Origin: an uncultured Saccharospirillaceae bacterium
GTDB taxonomy: Bacteria > Pseudomonadota > Gammaproteobacteria > Pseudomonadales > Oceanobacteraceae
Direction: 5' to 3'
DNA length: 64,000 nt
NCBI GenBank assembly: GCA_947499545.1
Contig: CANMOZ010000003.1
Coordinates: 62,001 to 126,000 of the forward strand
Part shown: in pieces, positions 45,259 to 55,651 of the stretch
Layout of the letters: each line of letters begins with the position of its first letter
Position numbering within the stretch: position 1 is the stretch's first letter
The notes under the pieces: model-generated
What the model was told of the DNA's origin: nothing
The model's input: only the letters and a program-made list of their open reading frames with translations
Database searches by the model: none
Made by a program: the position numbers and the translations under genes

Positions 45259-48200
45259 TACTTAATACTCGCGTGTAATTCTTGCAGACGTCTAACTTGT
45301 TTGACTCCGCCTGATTGTAACGCTTCAATGACCGCAAATGCACCCGCGATTGTCGTGGTTGAGAAGACTTTGTGCTGCAAAGCCGCTCGACGAATGGCCG
45401 CAGAGTCTTTGATGGCCTGGCTTCCTTCAGTGGTATTCACAATCAGCGCAATCTCGCCATTTTTGAATAAATCCACAATATGAGGACGCCCTTCGCGAAC
45501 CTTATTAATGCGTTCCACGTCAATGCCTGCCGCTTCCAATACCGCATGCGTACCATCCGTTGCATACAGTTCGAAGCCTTCTTTGAGCAGCCCTTTAGCG
45601 ACCTCAATCGCATCCTGCTTATCCCCATCATGTACGGATAAGATGGCTTTACCGCCTTCCGTTGGGAGTTGATCACCATCACCCAGCTGCGCTTTAAAGT
45701 AAGCCTCACCAAAGGTCTCACCAACCCCCATGACTTCGCCGGTTGATTTCATTTCCGGTCCCAAGATAGGGTCCACGCCAGGGAATTTATGGAATGGGGT
45801 AATCGCTTCTTTGACTGAGTAATAACTCGGCACCACTTCTTCGGTGAAACCTAGCTCTGTCAGCCTCATGCCGACCATCACTTTCGCCGCTATCGCAGCT
45901 AGAGATACGCCAATGGCTTTCGACACGAAAGGCACTGTTCTGGATGCGCGCGGGTTTACTTCAATCACGTAGATTTCTTTGTTTTGATAGGCCAACTGAA
46001 CATTCATCAACCCAATGACACCCAGCTCAAGCGCCATGCGCTTCACCATGTCACGCATTTGATCTTGCACATCGGCGGGCAATGAATAAGGAGGCAACGA
46101 ACAAGCTGAATCACCCGAGTGGATACCCGCCTGTTCGATGTGTTGCATAATGCCGCCGATCACAACCGTCTCACCGTCGCTGACGCAATCGATATCCACT
46201 TCGATGGCTTTATTGAGGAAGTAATCCAACAAAACAGGGCTGTCGTTGGAGACAGCAACCGCATTGGCCATGTAACGCACCAATTCTTTCTCAGAAGAAA
46301 CGATCTCCATCGCTCGTCCACCCAATACATAAGAAGGACGTACAACCAAGGGATAACCGATGTGCTTTGCACCCTCAACGGCCTCTTCAACGCTGCTGAC
46401 GGTACAATTGTCCGGTTGCAACAAGTCCAATCGCTGCAACATCTGCTTAAAACGCTCGCGGTCTTCAGCTCGGTCAATGGCTTCTGGTGACGTACCAATG
46501 ATAGGAACACCCGCCGCTTCCAGCTCATTCGCCAATTTCAAGGGTGTTTGGCCACCAAACTGAACGATGACGCCTTTAGGTTCTTCTTTATCAACAATCT
46601 CCAGCACGTCTTCAAGGGTTACCGGTTCAAAGTAAAGACGGTCTGAAGTGTCGTAATCGGTTGAAACGGTTTCAGGGTTACAGTTAACCATAATGGTTTC
46701 GTAGCCCAGCTCTTTACTGGCAATCGCCGCGTGTACACAGCAGTAATCGAACTCAATGCCTTGGCCAATCCGATTGGGGCCACCGCCCAATACCATGATC
46801 TTATCTTTTGAGGTTGGATTCGCTTCGCATTCTTCCTCATAGGTTGAATACATGTACGCGGTATCCGTTGCAAACTCCGCCGCGCACGTGTCCACTCGTT
46901 TAAAGGTAGGACGCACACCCATTTTCTGACGATGACGACGGAAAGTTTTTTCCGTCACACCCAGCAACTCGGCCAAACGGCAATCACTAAAGCCTTTGCG
47001 TTTAAGGTCACGCAAATGAGTGTCGTCCAAATCAATCAGGCCCAAGTGCTTTAAGTCAGATTCTGTGCGGACGATATCTTCAATTTGAACCAAGAACCAA
47101 GGGTCGATACCCGACAGTCGATACACTTCCTCAACGCTTTTACCCATCCTGAAGGCGTCAGCCAAGTACCAAATACGCTCAGAACCTGGGTTGCGAAGCT
47201 CTCCCACCAAACGCTGTTTTGCGTCTTCGGCGTTCAAATCCAAAACAGGCTCAAACCCATGCGAGCCAACTTCTAACCCTCTTAGCGCTTTTTGCAGTGA
47301 TTCTTGAAAACTGCGGCCAATGGCCATTACTTCTCCCACGGACTTCATTTGAGTTGTGAGTCGGTCATTTGCATCCGGGAATTTTTCGAACGTAAAGCGA
47401 GGGATTTTGGTGACAACATAATCAATGGACGGCTCAAAAGAAGCCGGTGTATGCCCACCCGTGATGTCATTGGTTAATTCATCCAGGGTGTATCCAACAG
47501 CCAGTTTTGCTGCCACTTTGGCAATAGGGAAGCCCGTGGCTTTGGAGGCCAGTGCTGAAGAACGCGATACCCTCGGGTTCATTTCAATCACGACCGTACG
47601 CCCCGTTTTAGGGTCCACACCAAACTGAACATTAGAACCGCCGGTTTCTACACCAATTTCTCGTAATACCGCTAAGGATGCATTACGCATTAACTGGTAT
47701 TCTTTGTCGGTCAGCGTTTGAGCAGGTGCGACGGTGATAGAGTCTCCCGTATGCACACCCATAGCATCAAAGTTTTCAATGGAACAGATGATGATGCAGT
47801 TGTCATTACGATCACGCACCACCTCCATCTCATATTCTTTCCAACCAATCAGCGATTCATCGATTAAGAGTTCATTCGTGGGTGACAGCTCCAACCCACG
47901 CTTACAAATTTCTTCAAACTCTTCACGGTTGTAAGCAATGCCACCACCGGAGCCACCCATCGTAAAAGAAGGGCGAATAATACAAGGGAAACCCAATTCT
48001 TTTTGGACTTCACGTGCTTCTTCGATCGTATGCGCGATGCCAGAGCGAGGCGTTTCCAAACCAATTGCTTTCATGGCTTGGTCAAAACGATCGCGATCTT
48101 CCGCTTTGTCGATGGTATCCGCGTTGGCACCAATCATCTCTACGCCAAAGGTTTCCAGAACGCCATGACGCTCCAAATCCAGTGCGCAGTTTAATGCCGT

Positions 48201-48479
48201 TTGCCCACCCATGGTTGGCAGCAAGGCATCGGGGCGTTCTTTTTCAATGATTTTCGCCACGGTTTCCCAGGTAATGGGTTCGATGTATGTGGCGTCAGCC
48301 ATCGAAGGGTCGGTCATGATGGTGGCTGGATTAGAGTTAACCAAAATAACCCTGAAGCCTTCCTCTCGCAGCGCTTTACATGCCTGAGCACCCGAGTAAT
48401 CAAATTCGCAGGCTTGCCCAATCACAATAGGGCCCGCACCGACGATCAAAATGCTTTTTATATCCTGACGTTTTGGCAT
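45258..48479 (-). CDS. carB: Carbamoyl-phosphate synthase large subunit
   Basis: CarB (1073 aa, normal length) makes carbamoyl phosphate from ammonia, bicarbonate and 2 ATP for arginine and pyrimidines. Two homologous ATP-grasp halves are seen: [17 protein letters not shown] near the N-terminus and [17 protein letters not shown] in the second half, plus a C-terminal allosteric domain. It lies 16 bp after carA and overlaps greA. Confidence 0.98.
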   Translation of the reverse strand: MPKRQDIKSILIVGAGPIVIGQACEFDYSGAQACKALREEGFRVILVNSNPATIMTDPSMADATYIEPITWETVAKIIEKERPDALLPTMGGQTALNCALDLERHGVLETFGVEMIGANADTIDKAEDRDRFDQAMKAIGLETPRSGIAHTIEEAREVQKELGFPCIIRPSFTMGGSGGGIAYNREEFEEICKRGLELSPTNELLIDESLIGWKEYEMEVVRDRNDNCIIICSIENFDAMGVHTGDSITVAPAQTLTDKEYQLMRNASLAVLREIGVETGGSNVQFGVDPKTGRTVVIEMNPRVSRSSALASKATGFPIAKVAAKLAVGYTLDELTNDITGGHTPASFEPSIDYVVTKIPRFTFEKFPDANDRLTTQMKSVGEVMAIGRSFQESLQKALRGLEVGSHGFEPVLDLNAEDAKQRLVGELRNPGSERIWYLADAFRMGKSVEEVYRLSGIDPWFLVQIEDIVRTESDLKHLGLIDLDDTHLRDLKRKGFSDCRLAELLGVTEKTFRRHRQKMGVRPTFKRVDTCAAEFATDTAYMYSTYEEECEANPTSKDKIMVLGGGPNRIGQGIEFDYCCVHAAIASKELGYETIMVNCNPETVSTDYDTSDRLYFEPVTLEDVLEIVDKEEPKGVIVQFGGQTPLKLANELEAAGVPIIGTSPEAIDRAEDRERFKQMLQRLDLLQPDNCTVSSVEEAVEGAKHIGYPLVVRPSYVLGGRAMEIVSSEKELVRYMANAVAVSNDSPVLLDYFLNKAIEVDIDCVSDGETVVIGGIMQHIEQAGIHSGDSACSLPPYSLPADVQDQMRDMVKRMALELGVIGLMNVQLAYQNKEIYVIEVNPRASRTVPFVSKAIGVSLAAIAAKVMVGMRLTELGFTEEVVPSYYSVKEAITPFHKFPGVDPILGPEMKSTGEVMGVGETFGEAYFKAQLGDGDQLPTEGGKAILSVHDGDKQDAIEVAKGLLKEGFELYATDGTHAVLEAAGIDVERINKVREGRPHIVDLFKNGEIALIVNTTEGSQAIKDSAAIRRAALQHKVFSTTTIAGAFAVIEALQSGGVKQVRRLQELHASIK

Positions 48480-48495
48480 GGTGTAACTTCCCCGA

Positions 48496-49617
48496 TTAGG
48501 CGTTGGTAGACATTAAGTCAATGAAGCGATCAAACAAAGGGGCAGCGTCTTGCGGACCAGGACTCGCTTCTGGATGTCCCTGGAAACTGAACGCAGGTGT
48601 ATCCGTGCGCTCAATCCCTTGCAAAGTGCCATCAAAAAGGGACTTATGCGTTGCGGTTAATTCCGCTGGCAATGAGGTTTCATCAACCGCAAAGCCATGG
48701 TTCTGACTGGTGATCATCACCTTGCCCGTTTTCAAATCTTGAACGGGGTGATTGGCTCCATGATGGCCAAATTTCATTTTGAGTGTTTGGGCGCCACTGG
48801 CTAACGCCAATAATTGATGCCCCAAACAAATACCAAAAATGGGGATACGCGTTTCGAGTAAATCTTTCACCGCTTGAATTGCATAATCGCAGGCAGCAGG
48901 ATCGCCAGGTCCGTTCGATAAAAATATGCCATCCGGATTCATTGCCAATACATCTTTAGCAGGTGTTTTCGCTGGGACCACTTTCAAATCACATCCGCGT
49001 TCAACCAGCATCCGCAGAATGTTTTGTTTCGCACCAAAGTCATAGGCAACCACTTTGAATCGGCTTTCGGGAGCCGGCTGAAATCCTTGTCCTAACGCCC
49101 AAGTGCTTTCAGAGAAAACATAGTCCTCATCAGTCGTCACGACCTGAGCTAAATCCGCACCGGCCAACCCTTCGAATTTTTTGGCTTCAGAGAGTGCTTC
49201 TTCAGCAGCATCGCCTGTCAATATACAGCCACTAAGAGCACCCTTCTCACGAAGCAAGCGCGTCAAACGACGTGTATCTATATCGGCTATGGCCACCACA
49301 TTGTGGCGTCTTAAATAATCAGTAAGTGATTCTGTAGACCGAAAATTACTGGCTAAAATAGGTAAGTTACGAATCACCAGGCCCGTTGCCCAGACGCGAT
49401 CAGACTCATTGTCTTCCGCATTGGTACCGTAATTGCCAATATGAGGGTAAGTGAGCGTAACGATTTGCTTGCAATAAGATGGGTCTGTGAGGATCTCTTG
49501 ATACCCAGTCATGGAGGTGTTGAATACCACTTCCCCCACTGCTTTGCCGTCGGCCCCTATCGATTTTCCCCGAAATAGACTGCCGTCTTCGAGTGCAAGT
49601 ATGGCTGGTCTTGACAA
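48496..49617 (-). CDS. carA: Carbamoyl-phosphate synthase small subunit
   Basis: CarA (373 aa) hydrolyses glutamine and channels ammonia to CarB. The class I amidotransferase nucleophile is in [14 protein letters not shown], and the His-Glu pair in [13 protein letters not shown]. The start ATG at 49615-49617 ([15 protein letters not shown]) lies 36 nt after a U-tract hairpin, so a leader attenuator is likely. In P. aeruginosa carAB is controlled by arginine and pyrimidines. Confidence 0.97.
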   Translation of the reverse strand: MSRPAILALEDGSLFRGKSIGADGKAVGEVVFNTSMTGYQEILTDPSYCKQIVTLTYPHIGNYGTNAEDNESDRVWATGLVIRNLPILASNFRSTESLTDYLRRHNVVAIADIDTRRLTRLLREKGALSGCILTGDAAEEALSEAKKFEGLAGADLAQVVTTDEDYVFSESTWALGQGFQPAPESRFKVVAYDFGAKQNILRMLVERGCDLKVVPAKTPAKDVLAMNPDGIFLSNGPGDPAACDYAIQAVKDLLETRIPIFGICLGHQLLALASGAQTLKMKFGHHGANHPVQDLKTGKVMITSQNHGFAVDETSLPAELTATHKSLFDGTLQGIERTDTPAFSFQGHPEASPGPQDAAPLFDRFIDLMSTNA

Positions 49618-49652
49618 GATGCTCTCTCCGCTAAGAGTGGGTGGGTGAATTC

Positions 49653-49689
49653 AAAAAAAGCGGCTTTGGGTATTGAACCCTTAACCGCT
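49653..49689 (-). terminator. Putative carA leader attenuator
   Basis: Reading leftward: AGCGGTT and AGCCGCT form a 7-bp outer stem, GGGT and ACCC a 4-bp inner stem across an AA/AA internal loop; then T7. It lies between the carA promoter and the carA start, so transcription must pass it. Confidence 0.7.
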
Positions 49690-49700
49690 CTTTGATAGCA

Positions 49701-49754
49701 TCAACCACTTGTTTTTGAATAAATCACAATGCGTGACGTGCACCCAAATCGCAT
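49701..49754 (-). CDS. Putative carA leader peptide, 17 codons
   Basis: ATG at 49752-49754 opens MRFGCTSRIVIYSKTSG followed by TGA, ending 11 nt before the attenuator stem. Two of its codons are arginine (CGA, CGC). No ribosome site is evident, so translation is uncertain. It may be a coincidence. Confidence 0.3.
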   Translation of the reverse strand: MRFGCTSRIVIYSKTSG

Positions 49755-49770
49755 GCACAAATTGCACAAA

Positions 49771-49799
49771 ATTCTACACAGTTAGCACCCTCCTGTCTA
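49771..49799 (-). promoter_or_regulatory. sigma70-type promoter of carA-carB-greA
   Basis: -35 TAGACA (49794-49799), a 17-nt spacer, -10 TAGAAT (49771-49776), reading leftward, about 150 bp before carA. Element quality and exact spacing make it convincing. Confidence 0.75.
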
Positions 49800-50012
49800 C
49801 AGGCTTTCTTCGTCTAAGCCGATCAACGACCACCAGCCCTTATTATCGACGCTCAACTGAAAGCATCTGAGATTATGCTCGTCCCATTTCATGCTTTTTA
49901 TCGTTCTACAGTGCGAGGCAAGAGATCGTTTTACAACGAGCAGTCTAGCTTTAGGGACCGAAACAAGATTGGAAAGACCATCGAGATAAGTCTTGAAACC
50001 TCAATGACTTCC

Positions 50013-50693
50013 CTAGGGATGCATAGAGTGCCGCAACTTATGAGCACCTGGCGCCCTGAACTCAAATAAGATCCAATCCACACCAAAGCGGCGTTCTTTG
50101 TAGCTCTGATGCATCAATGGATGACGCTCAAGAAAATACAGCACTTTCAAATCACCAAAAGCGGGATAGCTTACCAACATACGCCCCTTATCATTAAGAT
50201 AGTAAGCTGCATTTAATGTCAGGTCGTAATATAAATCGAGTAACGACGGGTTGAAGCAAACTTCTTCTTCCAATGTAGGTAAATGAGCCAGGATTAAGTC
50301 AAAGGGGGCGTGAGTACTGTCGAGCGCATTAAACAAATCACCCGGTATCAGCTCCACCTTTTCCTCAAGATCAAAGCGCTGCACATTTTCCATGGTGTTA
50401 ACAATGCTCAGATGGTTCATATCCACCGCGGTAACCGCCTTGGCACCATCCAAAGCTGCTCGGATAGCAAACAAGCCACACCCTGTCCCAAGATCCAAGA
50501 CTCGCTGGTCCTGCAGTTGTCCTAGGTGATTGAGCATCATCTGGGAACCGTGGGAAACAGAAGGGTCCGGAGAATAGACGTCGCGAAAGACCATCAACCT
50601 CAACCCACCAACGACGATTTCTTCGGTTGGTTTAGAGCTTTGAAAGTCCTTGTAAAATTGTAAGTACTCTGGGCAGGTCTGGAGCGCTAACAT
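50013..50693 (-). CDS. Class I SAM-dependent methyltransferase, unusual active-site loop
   Basis: A 226-aa protein with the MTS-type Rossmann core: SAM motif I LDLGTGCGLFAI (about 66-77) and the ribose-binding acidic AVDMN. MTS/PrmC-type enzymes usually have NPPY or NPPF after strand 4; here the place reads LAHLPT, so the amide- or base-N-methylation motif is lost. The start ATG at 50691-50693 has AGG 7 nt upstream; a GTG 8 codons earlier is possible. Substrate unknown. Confidence 0.7.
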   Translation of the reverse strand: MLALQTCPEYLQFYKDFQSSKPTEEIVVGGLRLMVFRDVYSPDPSVSHGSQMMLNHLGQLQDQRVLDLGTGCGLFAIRAALDGAKAVTAVDMNHLSIVNTMENVQRFDLEEKVELIPGDLFNALDSTHAPFDLILAHLPTLEEEVCFNPSLLDLYYDLTLNAAYYLNDKGRMLVSYPAFGDLKVLYFLERHPLMHQSYKERRFGVDWILFEFRAPGAHKLRHSMHP

Positions 50694-50964
50694 CGATCGC
50701 CTATCGTCGCACGGCACTCACGAAAGTATGATTCTTTTTGCGCCATTTCCCATGCGCCGTTGATGGCATTTTGTCCTAAGCCCGTGAAATTCTGTAACTT
50801 TCTGTTGTGAAAACAACCTTTTGTACTTCCGTGCTCACACTCAACTCTAGAAATTCACCCATTATGTTCAAGTGAGCCAAGTTTTCTGGATATCGCGGCC
50901 TTGCATGCGATCACAAACTAACAAAATTACCAAGACATCATTTCAAGCTTTTAAGTACTCAAAT

Positions 50965-52014
50965 TTACCAAAAGGCTTCTTCTTCATTTGGAGGATTGTC
51001 ATAGCTGTTGTCTTTTTTCTGTCTATCCTCTTTGAGTTTTTCGATCAGGGTTCCTGTGGTTTTAATGGCTTTATCACGTTTTTTATCCTTGGTTGCCTTA
51101 CCTTCCGCCTTGGGCTTGATGTTTTTACCAGCCCCTAACTTCTTGCTTTCAATGTCCTCATAACCGCCAGCCCGGCTTTCAACCGCTTTTTGGGCCAGCT
51201 TGTTCATGACGATAATGGATATACGGCGGTTTATCCTGGCGCCTGGGTTGTTTAAATCAAAGGGAGCGGTATCCCCCATTCCAACCACTTGAGCAATTTT
51301 TTCGGGAGCCAAACCGGCATCACTTAACGCTCGTCTCGCGGAATTAGCTCGAGCAGCCGATAACTCCCAATTGCCTTTGTCCCAAGGGTTCGCGCTTCCA
51401 GAGGTGTCCGTATGCCCCGTGATGGTGATTTTATTCGGTACCGACTCAAGAATGGGCGCCAACGCAAAGAGAATATCTTCGGCGTAGTATTTTAATGTCG
51501 CTTTTCCAGGGTCAAACATTGGGCGCTTCGTTTGATCAACGATTTGAATTCGCAGCCCCTCACTGGTGATATCCATTAACAACTGATCTTTGTAAGGACT
51601 CAGGGTGGGATTTAAGATCATTTTTTCTTCGAAGTTATCTTTTACGGGCTCCAGTTTTTTTCGTTCAATAGCCTCAGCTGCACTTTCAATTTCATCTGCC
51701 TGCAACACTTTGGTGGGGTCAACGGTCTCAGACTCGGAGATATTGTCAGATACGGAAGGCGAACCCCCCAAATCAATTACATAAGGGCTAGGAACTTTTT
51801 TCCCTTCTTCCCAGGCTTTGGGGTCTTGGAAGTAACCCGATATCGCTTCTTTTAACTGTTCATTGGAACTGTTGATGATCCACAACAGAATAAAAAGGGC
51901 CATCATAGCCATGGCAAAGTCAGCTAATGCGACTTTCCAAGCGCCACCGTGATGACCTCCCCCCCCTTTTTTGACACGGCGTACAATGATCGGGGTGGTT
52001 TGAAACTTATCCAA
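50965..52014 (-). CDS. motB: Flagellar motor stator protein MotB
   Basis: MotB (349 aa) anchors the stator to peptidoglycan and forms the ion channel with MotA. One membrane segment follows a basic cytoplasmic start; the ion-carrying aspartate is Asp32 in WKVALADFAMAMMALFILLW. The OmpA-like domain TGHTDTSGSANPWDKGNWEL binds peptidoglycan. A long Lys-rich C-terminal tail follows. It starts 44 bp after motA. The ion used cannot be decided from this alone. Confidence 0.93.
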   Translation of the reverse strand: MDKFQTTPIIVRRVKKGGGGHHGGAWKVALADFAMAMMALFILLWIINSSNEQLKEAISGYFQDPKAWEEGKKVPSPYVIDLGGSPSVSDNISESETVDPTKVLQADEIESAAEAIERKKLEPVKDNFEEKMILNPTLSPYKDQLLMDITSEGLRIQIVDQTKRPMFDPGKATLKYYAEDILFALAPILESVPNKITITGHTDTSGSANPWDKGNWELSAARANSARRALSDAGLAPEKIAQVVGMGDTAPFDLNNPGARINRRISIIVMNKLAQKAVESRAGGYEDIESKKLGAGKNIKPKAEGKATKDKKRDKAIKTTGTLIEKLKEDRQKKDNSYDNPPNEEEAFW

Positions 52015-52058
52015 TCGCGACGTCCCTTAACGCGTTTGAATGGGAGAAGACTGAATCG

Positions 52059-52910
52059 TCAACGCCCTCTCACTTTTTGCTCAAGCTCTGTGAAACTGGG
52101 TCTGCCGTGCACAAAGAGCACCTTACGGCCAAACTCAACCGCCAGCTGCGGCGGCATACCATTTACAGACGCCACAATCGCTGATTTAGCCGCCTGATAG
52201 AGCTTAATTTCTTCATTTCCAATATGTTCCATCTTCGCTGCAATTGGGCCAAATACCCCGTAACCCAACAACACCCCCATAAAGGTGCCCACCAATGCTG
52301 CAGCGATATGTTTCCCCAGCTCTTCTGGGTCACCACCCAACGCCGACATGGTGATGACAATCCCCAATACCGCCGCCACGATCCCGAACCCCGGCATCGC
52401 ATCGGCCATTTTTTGAAGGGCATGAGAAGGCTCTAAAATCTCTTGCGTGCGTGTTTCAATTTCCGCATCTAAGAGAGCGTCCAATTCGTGCGGTTGCATG
52501 TTACCTGACGCAATCAATCTAAACGCATCTGCAATATAATCCGCCAAGGCATGGTTCATTTGAATCGCGGGGTATTGAGCAAATAGGCCACTGGATTGAG
52601 GGTTATCCACATCGGCTTCGATCGACATCATGCCTTCTTTTCGGCTTTTATCTAAGATGCTGTAAATTAAGCTAAGTAAATCCAAAAACATTTTTTTATC
52701 GACCTTACTGCCAAGAACCACCCCACCTAGATTGGTGATGCAGTCTTTCATCAAAGCAGCAGAGTTCGAGATGATAAAAGCTCCAATCGCGGCGCCTACG
52801 ATGATAAGGATCTCATATGGCTGCCAAAGGGCATAAAGCTTCCCGTGTGCGCCAACGTAACCGCCGATCACACTGCCCATGACAATCAGAAATCCAATAG
52901 CAAACAACAT
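52059..52910 (-). CDS. motA: Flagellar motor stator protein MotA
   Basis: MotA (283 aa) has four membrane segments and the large cytoplasmic loop that pushes on FliG (ADAFRLIASGNMQPHELDALLD). The N-terminus LFAIGFLIVMGSVIGGYVG and the GIVAAVLGIVITMSALG segment match proteobacterial MotA. Upstream, GCCGACTC resembles a sigma28 -10, but the -35 half is poor. The order motB-motA next to rhdA and psd matches Pseudomonas. Confidence 0.93.
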   Translation of the reverse strand: MLFAIGFLIVMGSVIGGYVGAHGKLYALWQPYEILIIVGAAIGAFIISNSAALMKDCITNLGGVVLGSKVDKKMFLDLLSLIYSILDKSRKEGMMSIEADVDNPQSSGLFAQYPAIQMNHALADYIADAFRLIASGNMQPHELDALLDAEIETRTQEILEPSHALQKMADAMPGFGIVAAVLGIVITMSALGGDPEELGKHIAAALVGTFMGVLLGYGVFGPIAAKMEHIGNEEIKLYQAAKSAIVASVNGMPPQLAVEFGRKVLFVHGRPSFTELEQKVRGR

Positions 52911-53011
52911 CTTATAGTGCCCTACATCCCTTTAGAGTCGGCAAACAAAAGCATGAGTAACCACCACTGGCTATAGTTACTCATACTCAAGCATAGCTAA
53001 TGGCGTGAGTA

Positions 53012-54661
53012 ATGACTCAGTCCAAGGCAAAAGGTCTCAAATATTGGTGTGACAAACTCAGTCATACAGAGCTGCCTGTCTTGGCAACCACCATGCACTC
53101 TGTTAAGTCCATTCCCAGGACAGAAAATATTCCCTACAGCCGTTTGGTAAAATCGGCCGAAATTGACCCTGCGCTTTGCTGGCACGTCATCCGCGCAGCT
53201 AATCGTCGCAACACCAACCCCAACACGGATATTGAGTCACTTCAGCTGGCCATATCGATGATAGGGCAAACGCGGTTTTGGGAGTCGGTTGATAAAGCAC
53301 CTATCTTAAAACCACAACCCAAAAGTCGGTTTCAGCTGTCTTATATCCAGGAATTATCTTTCAGTTTATTTGCGGCTTTTTTGGCGCGTGATTGGGCCAC
53401 TCGGCATCAGGTCGGTTCTCCCGATGCGCTTTACTGGGATACGTTGTTGGCTCGCAGCCCTATTTGGGCTTTGTGGTTTATTGCTTACCCTGAAATGCTC
53501 AAATGGCAGCAAGAAACCAGGGGTAATCATCACGATCCTAAAAAGATCGAAATAGACATTTTTGGCTGCACTTTAGAGGACATCTGTTACGGCGTAGCCA
53601 AGCTTTGGAAATTGCCTCAAGCCAGCTACGAAAGCTGGCATAAAAGTAACCTCCCCTCTCATAGGGATCTTGTCAGCTTAAGTCATGATCATTTTCAATC
53701 CATTGTTGAGTCAAAAGTGTCACTGCGTTTATTGATTCAACAGCCCCACTTTTTCAGCTTTTTAGCGCACTGGGCAACCCTGGAGTGTCGTTGGAACTGG
53801 TACAATCACCGTCTCAATCGCTGTTTACAAGTTGTGTCGCATTGTTTGCATACTCCGACTCCCCTGATAACGGCAGAAATGCATCAGGCGGCCGTTGCTG
53901 TGTCTCACTTCTTTCATGTGCCTGGTCTCGCAGCACCTGCGGTGCATCTGCTATGGACAAACCCAAAAGACGTTTGGCCTTTGCCTCCTGTCTTTGAACC
54001 TATCTTCACCATGGCACCCGATGAAGATCCAGCACCCAAAAAGAAATCTGCCCAACCAACCAAACCCAAATCAAATGCCTCAAAAGCAATAGATACCTCT
54101 TCATCTGTTCGAAAACCCATTGATCAGGTTATCCTTAACAAAACGTTGGATAATTTAACCTTAAACGCCGATTCGTTAAGCGATGTCCACCATGTGTTTA
54201 AACTCTGCATGACGGCGGTTTGCTCGGGAATTCATTTTGATCGTGGCTTTGCGTGTTTGCTCAATCCTCATCAAAAAACGGTTCGCATTTGTTACAGCGA
54301 GGGATTTGCCAGTACAGATCCCATTCGCAAGCTTTCCATCCCCTTGAGTCAGGCGCCTTTAATTACGCATTTGTTGCGACACCCTTCGAGCATGCACATT
54401 GAGCCGCACATGATTGCCAAAGTTTCCGAGAAATTGCCTGCCGAAATGATGGCGAAACTGGGTTCAAATGACTTTGTTCTCATGTCCGTTTTTGCTGGCG
54501 CTCGTCCCATCGGAGTGGTCTATGCGGATCGAATAAAGTCCACCAACCCACATGCCATTCAACCAGAAGACTACGAAGCTTTTAAAAAGCTGTGTCACGC
54601 CGTTTGTGTTGGACTGGATCAAGTAGCCAAGAATCAACGTCGTAGGCGTCAAAACGCTTGA
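53012..54661 (+). CDS. HDOD-domain protein with C-terminal GAF-like domain
   Basis: A 549-aa protein. An HDOD domain (about 10-280) starts LSHTELPVLATTM and includes VKSAEIDPALCWHVIRAAN; these domains resemble HD phosphohydrolases but lack their catalytic residues and act in signalling. A Pro/Lys-rich linker (about 335-370) leads to a GAF-like domain (385-545). It lies divergent from motA and 61 bp before rhdA; a similar protein occupies this place in Pseudomonas. A role in motility or c-di-GMP signalling is inferred from position only. Confidence 0.72.
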   Translation: MTQSKAKGLKYWCDKLSHTELPVLATTMHSVKSIPRTENIPYSRLVKSAEIDPALCWHVIRAANRRNTNPNTDIESLQLAISMIGQTRFWESVDKAPILKPQPKSRFQLSYIQELSFSLFAAFLARDWATRHQVGSPDALYWDTLLARSPIWALWFIAYPEMLKWQQETRGNHHDPKKIEIDIFGCTLEDICYGVAKLWKLPQASYESWHKSNLPSHRDLVSLSHDHFQSIVESKVSLRLLIQQPHFFSFLAHWATLECRWNWYNHRLNRCLQVVSHCLHTPTPLITAEMHQAAVAVSHFFHVPGLAAPAVHLLWTNPKDVWPLPPVFEPIFTMAPDEDPAPKKKSAQPTKPKSNASKAIDTSSSVRKPIDQVILNKTLDNLTLNADSLSDVHHVFKLCMTAVCSGIHFDRGFACLLNPHQKTVRICYSEGFASTDPIRKLSIPLSQAPLITHLLRHPSSMHIEPHMIAKVSEKLPAEMMAKLGSNDFVLMSVFAGARPIGVVYADRIKSTNPHAIQPEDYEAFKKLCHAVCVGLDQVAKNQRRRRQNA

Positions 54662-54722
54662 TCAAAGATTGAAATTTCCTTCTGATCCTGTTTAATCAAT
54701 GGGATGGACAGGAGGTAATAAC

Positions 54723-55556
54723 GTGAATGATTCCACTGCTTGGCCCATTCTAATTGAACCAGAATGGTTAAATGCTCAGCTGCAATCGGGTACAACTCCA
54801 ACGATTTCAATTTGGGATTTAACCACCAAAGAGTCGTACCAAGAAGGGCACTTAGAGAACGCAATATTTGTCAATTTTGCCAGTTTGCGCTCAGGGGAGC
54901 CCCCTGTTCAAGGGTTACTCCCATCCAACGAACAGTTAACGGAAGTCTTCAGCCAGATAGGCTTAAAAGATGACACCCACATTGTTTTATATGACGATGA
55001 CGGTGGCGGCAAATCGGGTCGTACAGCCTGGACCCTCGATGTCATAGGCCATCATAATTACTCCGTTATAAACGGCGGCATCATGGCCTGGAAGGCAAAA
55101 GGCTTACCTCTATCATCTTCTCCAACCGAGCCTTCAGCGACTGACTACCCGGTGACCTATTTGACTGACGAGTTAGTCGTCTCACGCGAATGGCTGCTCG
55201 AACACCTTGATAACGAACAATTGATTGTGTGGGATGCTCGTTCCCCCCAAGAGTTCGATGGAAGCCTGGCCAGAGCCACGAAAGCCGGTCATATTCCTGG
55301 TGCCGTTAACTACGAATGGACTCGCGCCATGCAGCTAGATAACAACCGGACTTTACGTCCTTTAGAAGAGATCAAGGGCGAGCTTGAAAAACTGGGCATC
55401 ACTCCTGACAAAACCGTGGTCACTCATTGCCAGACCCATCATCGTTCAGGGTTCACCTACTTGCTGGGCAAGATATTAGGGTTTAAAGACATCCGAGCCT
55501 ACCCAGGCAGTTGGGCTGAATGGGGCAACCACCCTGACACACCCGTGGAACGCTGA
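54723..55556 (+). CDS. rhdA: Rhodanese-family sulfurtransferase, RhdA type
   Basis: A tandem-domain rhodanese (277 aa) that transfers sulfane sulfur. The active-site loop CQTHHR (Cys236) is the one described for Azotobacter vinelandii RhdA, not the CRKGVT type of bovine enzyme. I choose the GTG at 54723 because GGAGG lies 7 nt before it; an ATG 8 codons upstream has no site. It precedes psd by 95 bp, as in Pseudomonas. Confidence 0.9.
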   Translation: MNDSTAWPILIEPEWLNAQLQSGTTPTISIWDLTTKESYQEGHLENAIFVNFASLRSGEPPVQGLLPSNEQLTEVFSQIGLKDDTHIVLYDDDGGGKSGRTAWTLDVIGHHNYSVINGGIMAWKAKGLPLSSSPTEPSATDYPVTYLTDELVVSREWLLEHLDNEQLIVWDARSPQEFDGSLARATKAGHIPGAVNYEWTRAMQLDNNRTLRPLEEIKGELEKLGITPDKTVVTHCQTHHRSGFTYLLGKILGFKDIRAYPGSWAEWGNHPDTPVER

Positions 55557-55651
55557 ACCTGAAATCTTACACAACTCGACTATTGGCTAACCGGCGCAGC
55601 ATGGTTACACTGCGCCAACCGCTCACTTAACCCCGATCCATGAGGCATGCT

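Larger units (their letters stand above)
49618..50012. other. carA leader and carA-methyltransferase gap
   Basis: This 395-bp gap carries a near-consensus promoter (49771-49799), a 17-codon leader frame (49701-49754) and a terminator hairpin (49653-49689), in that order toward carA. The rest up to the methyltransferase stop at 50013 shows no gene. No convincing ArgR box was recognised. Confidence 0.6.

Noticed and set aside
49741..49800. ArgR box at the carA promoter
   Set aside because: TGTGCA and AATTT segments recall arginine boxes, but neither the E. coli nor the Pseudomonas consensus fits well enough.
52911..53011. sigma28 promoter before motA
   Set aside because: GCCGACTC resembles the -10 element, but the -35 TAAA at the right spacing is not present.
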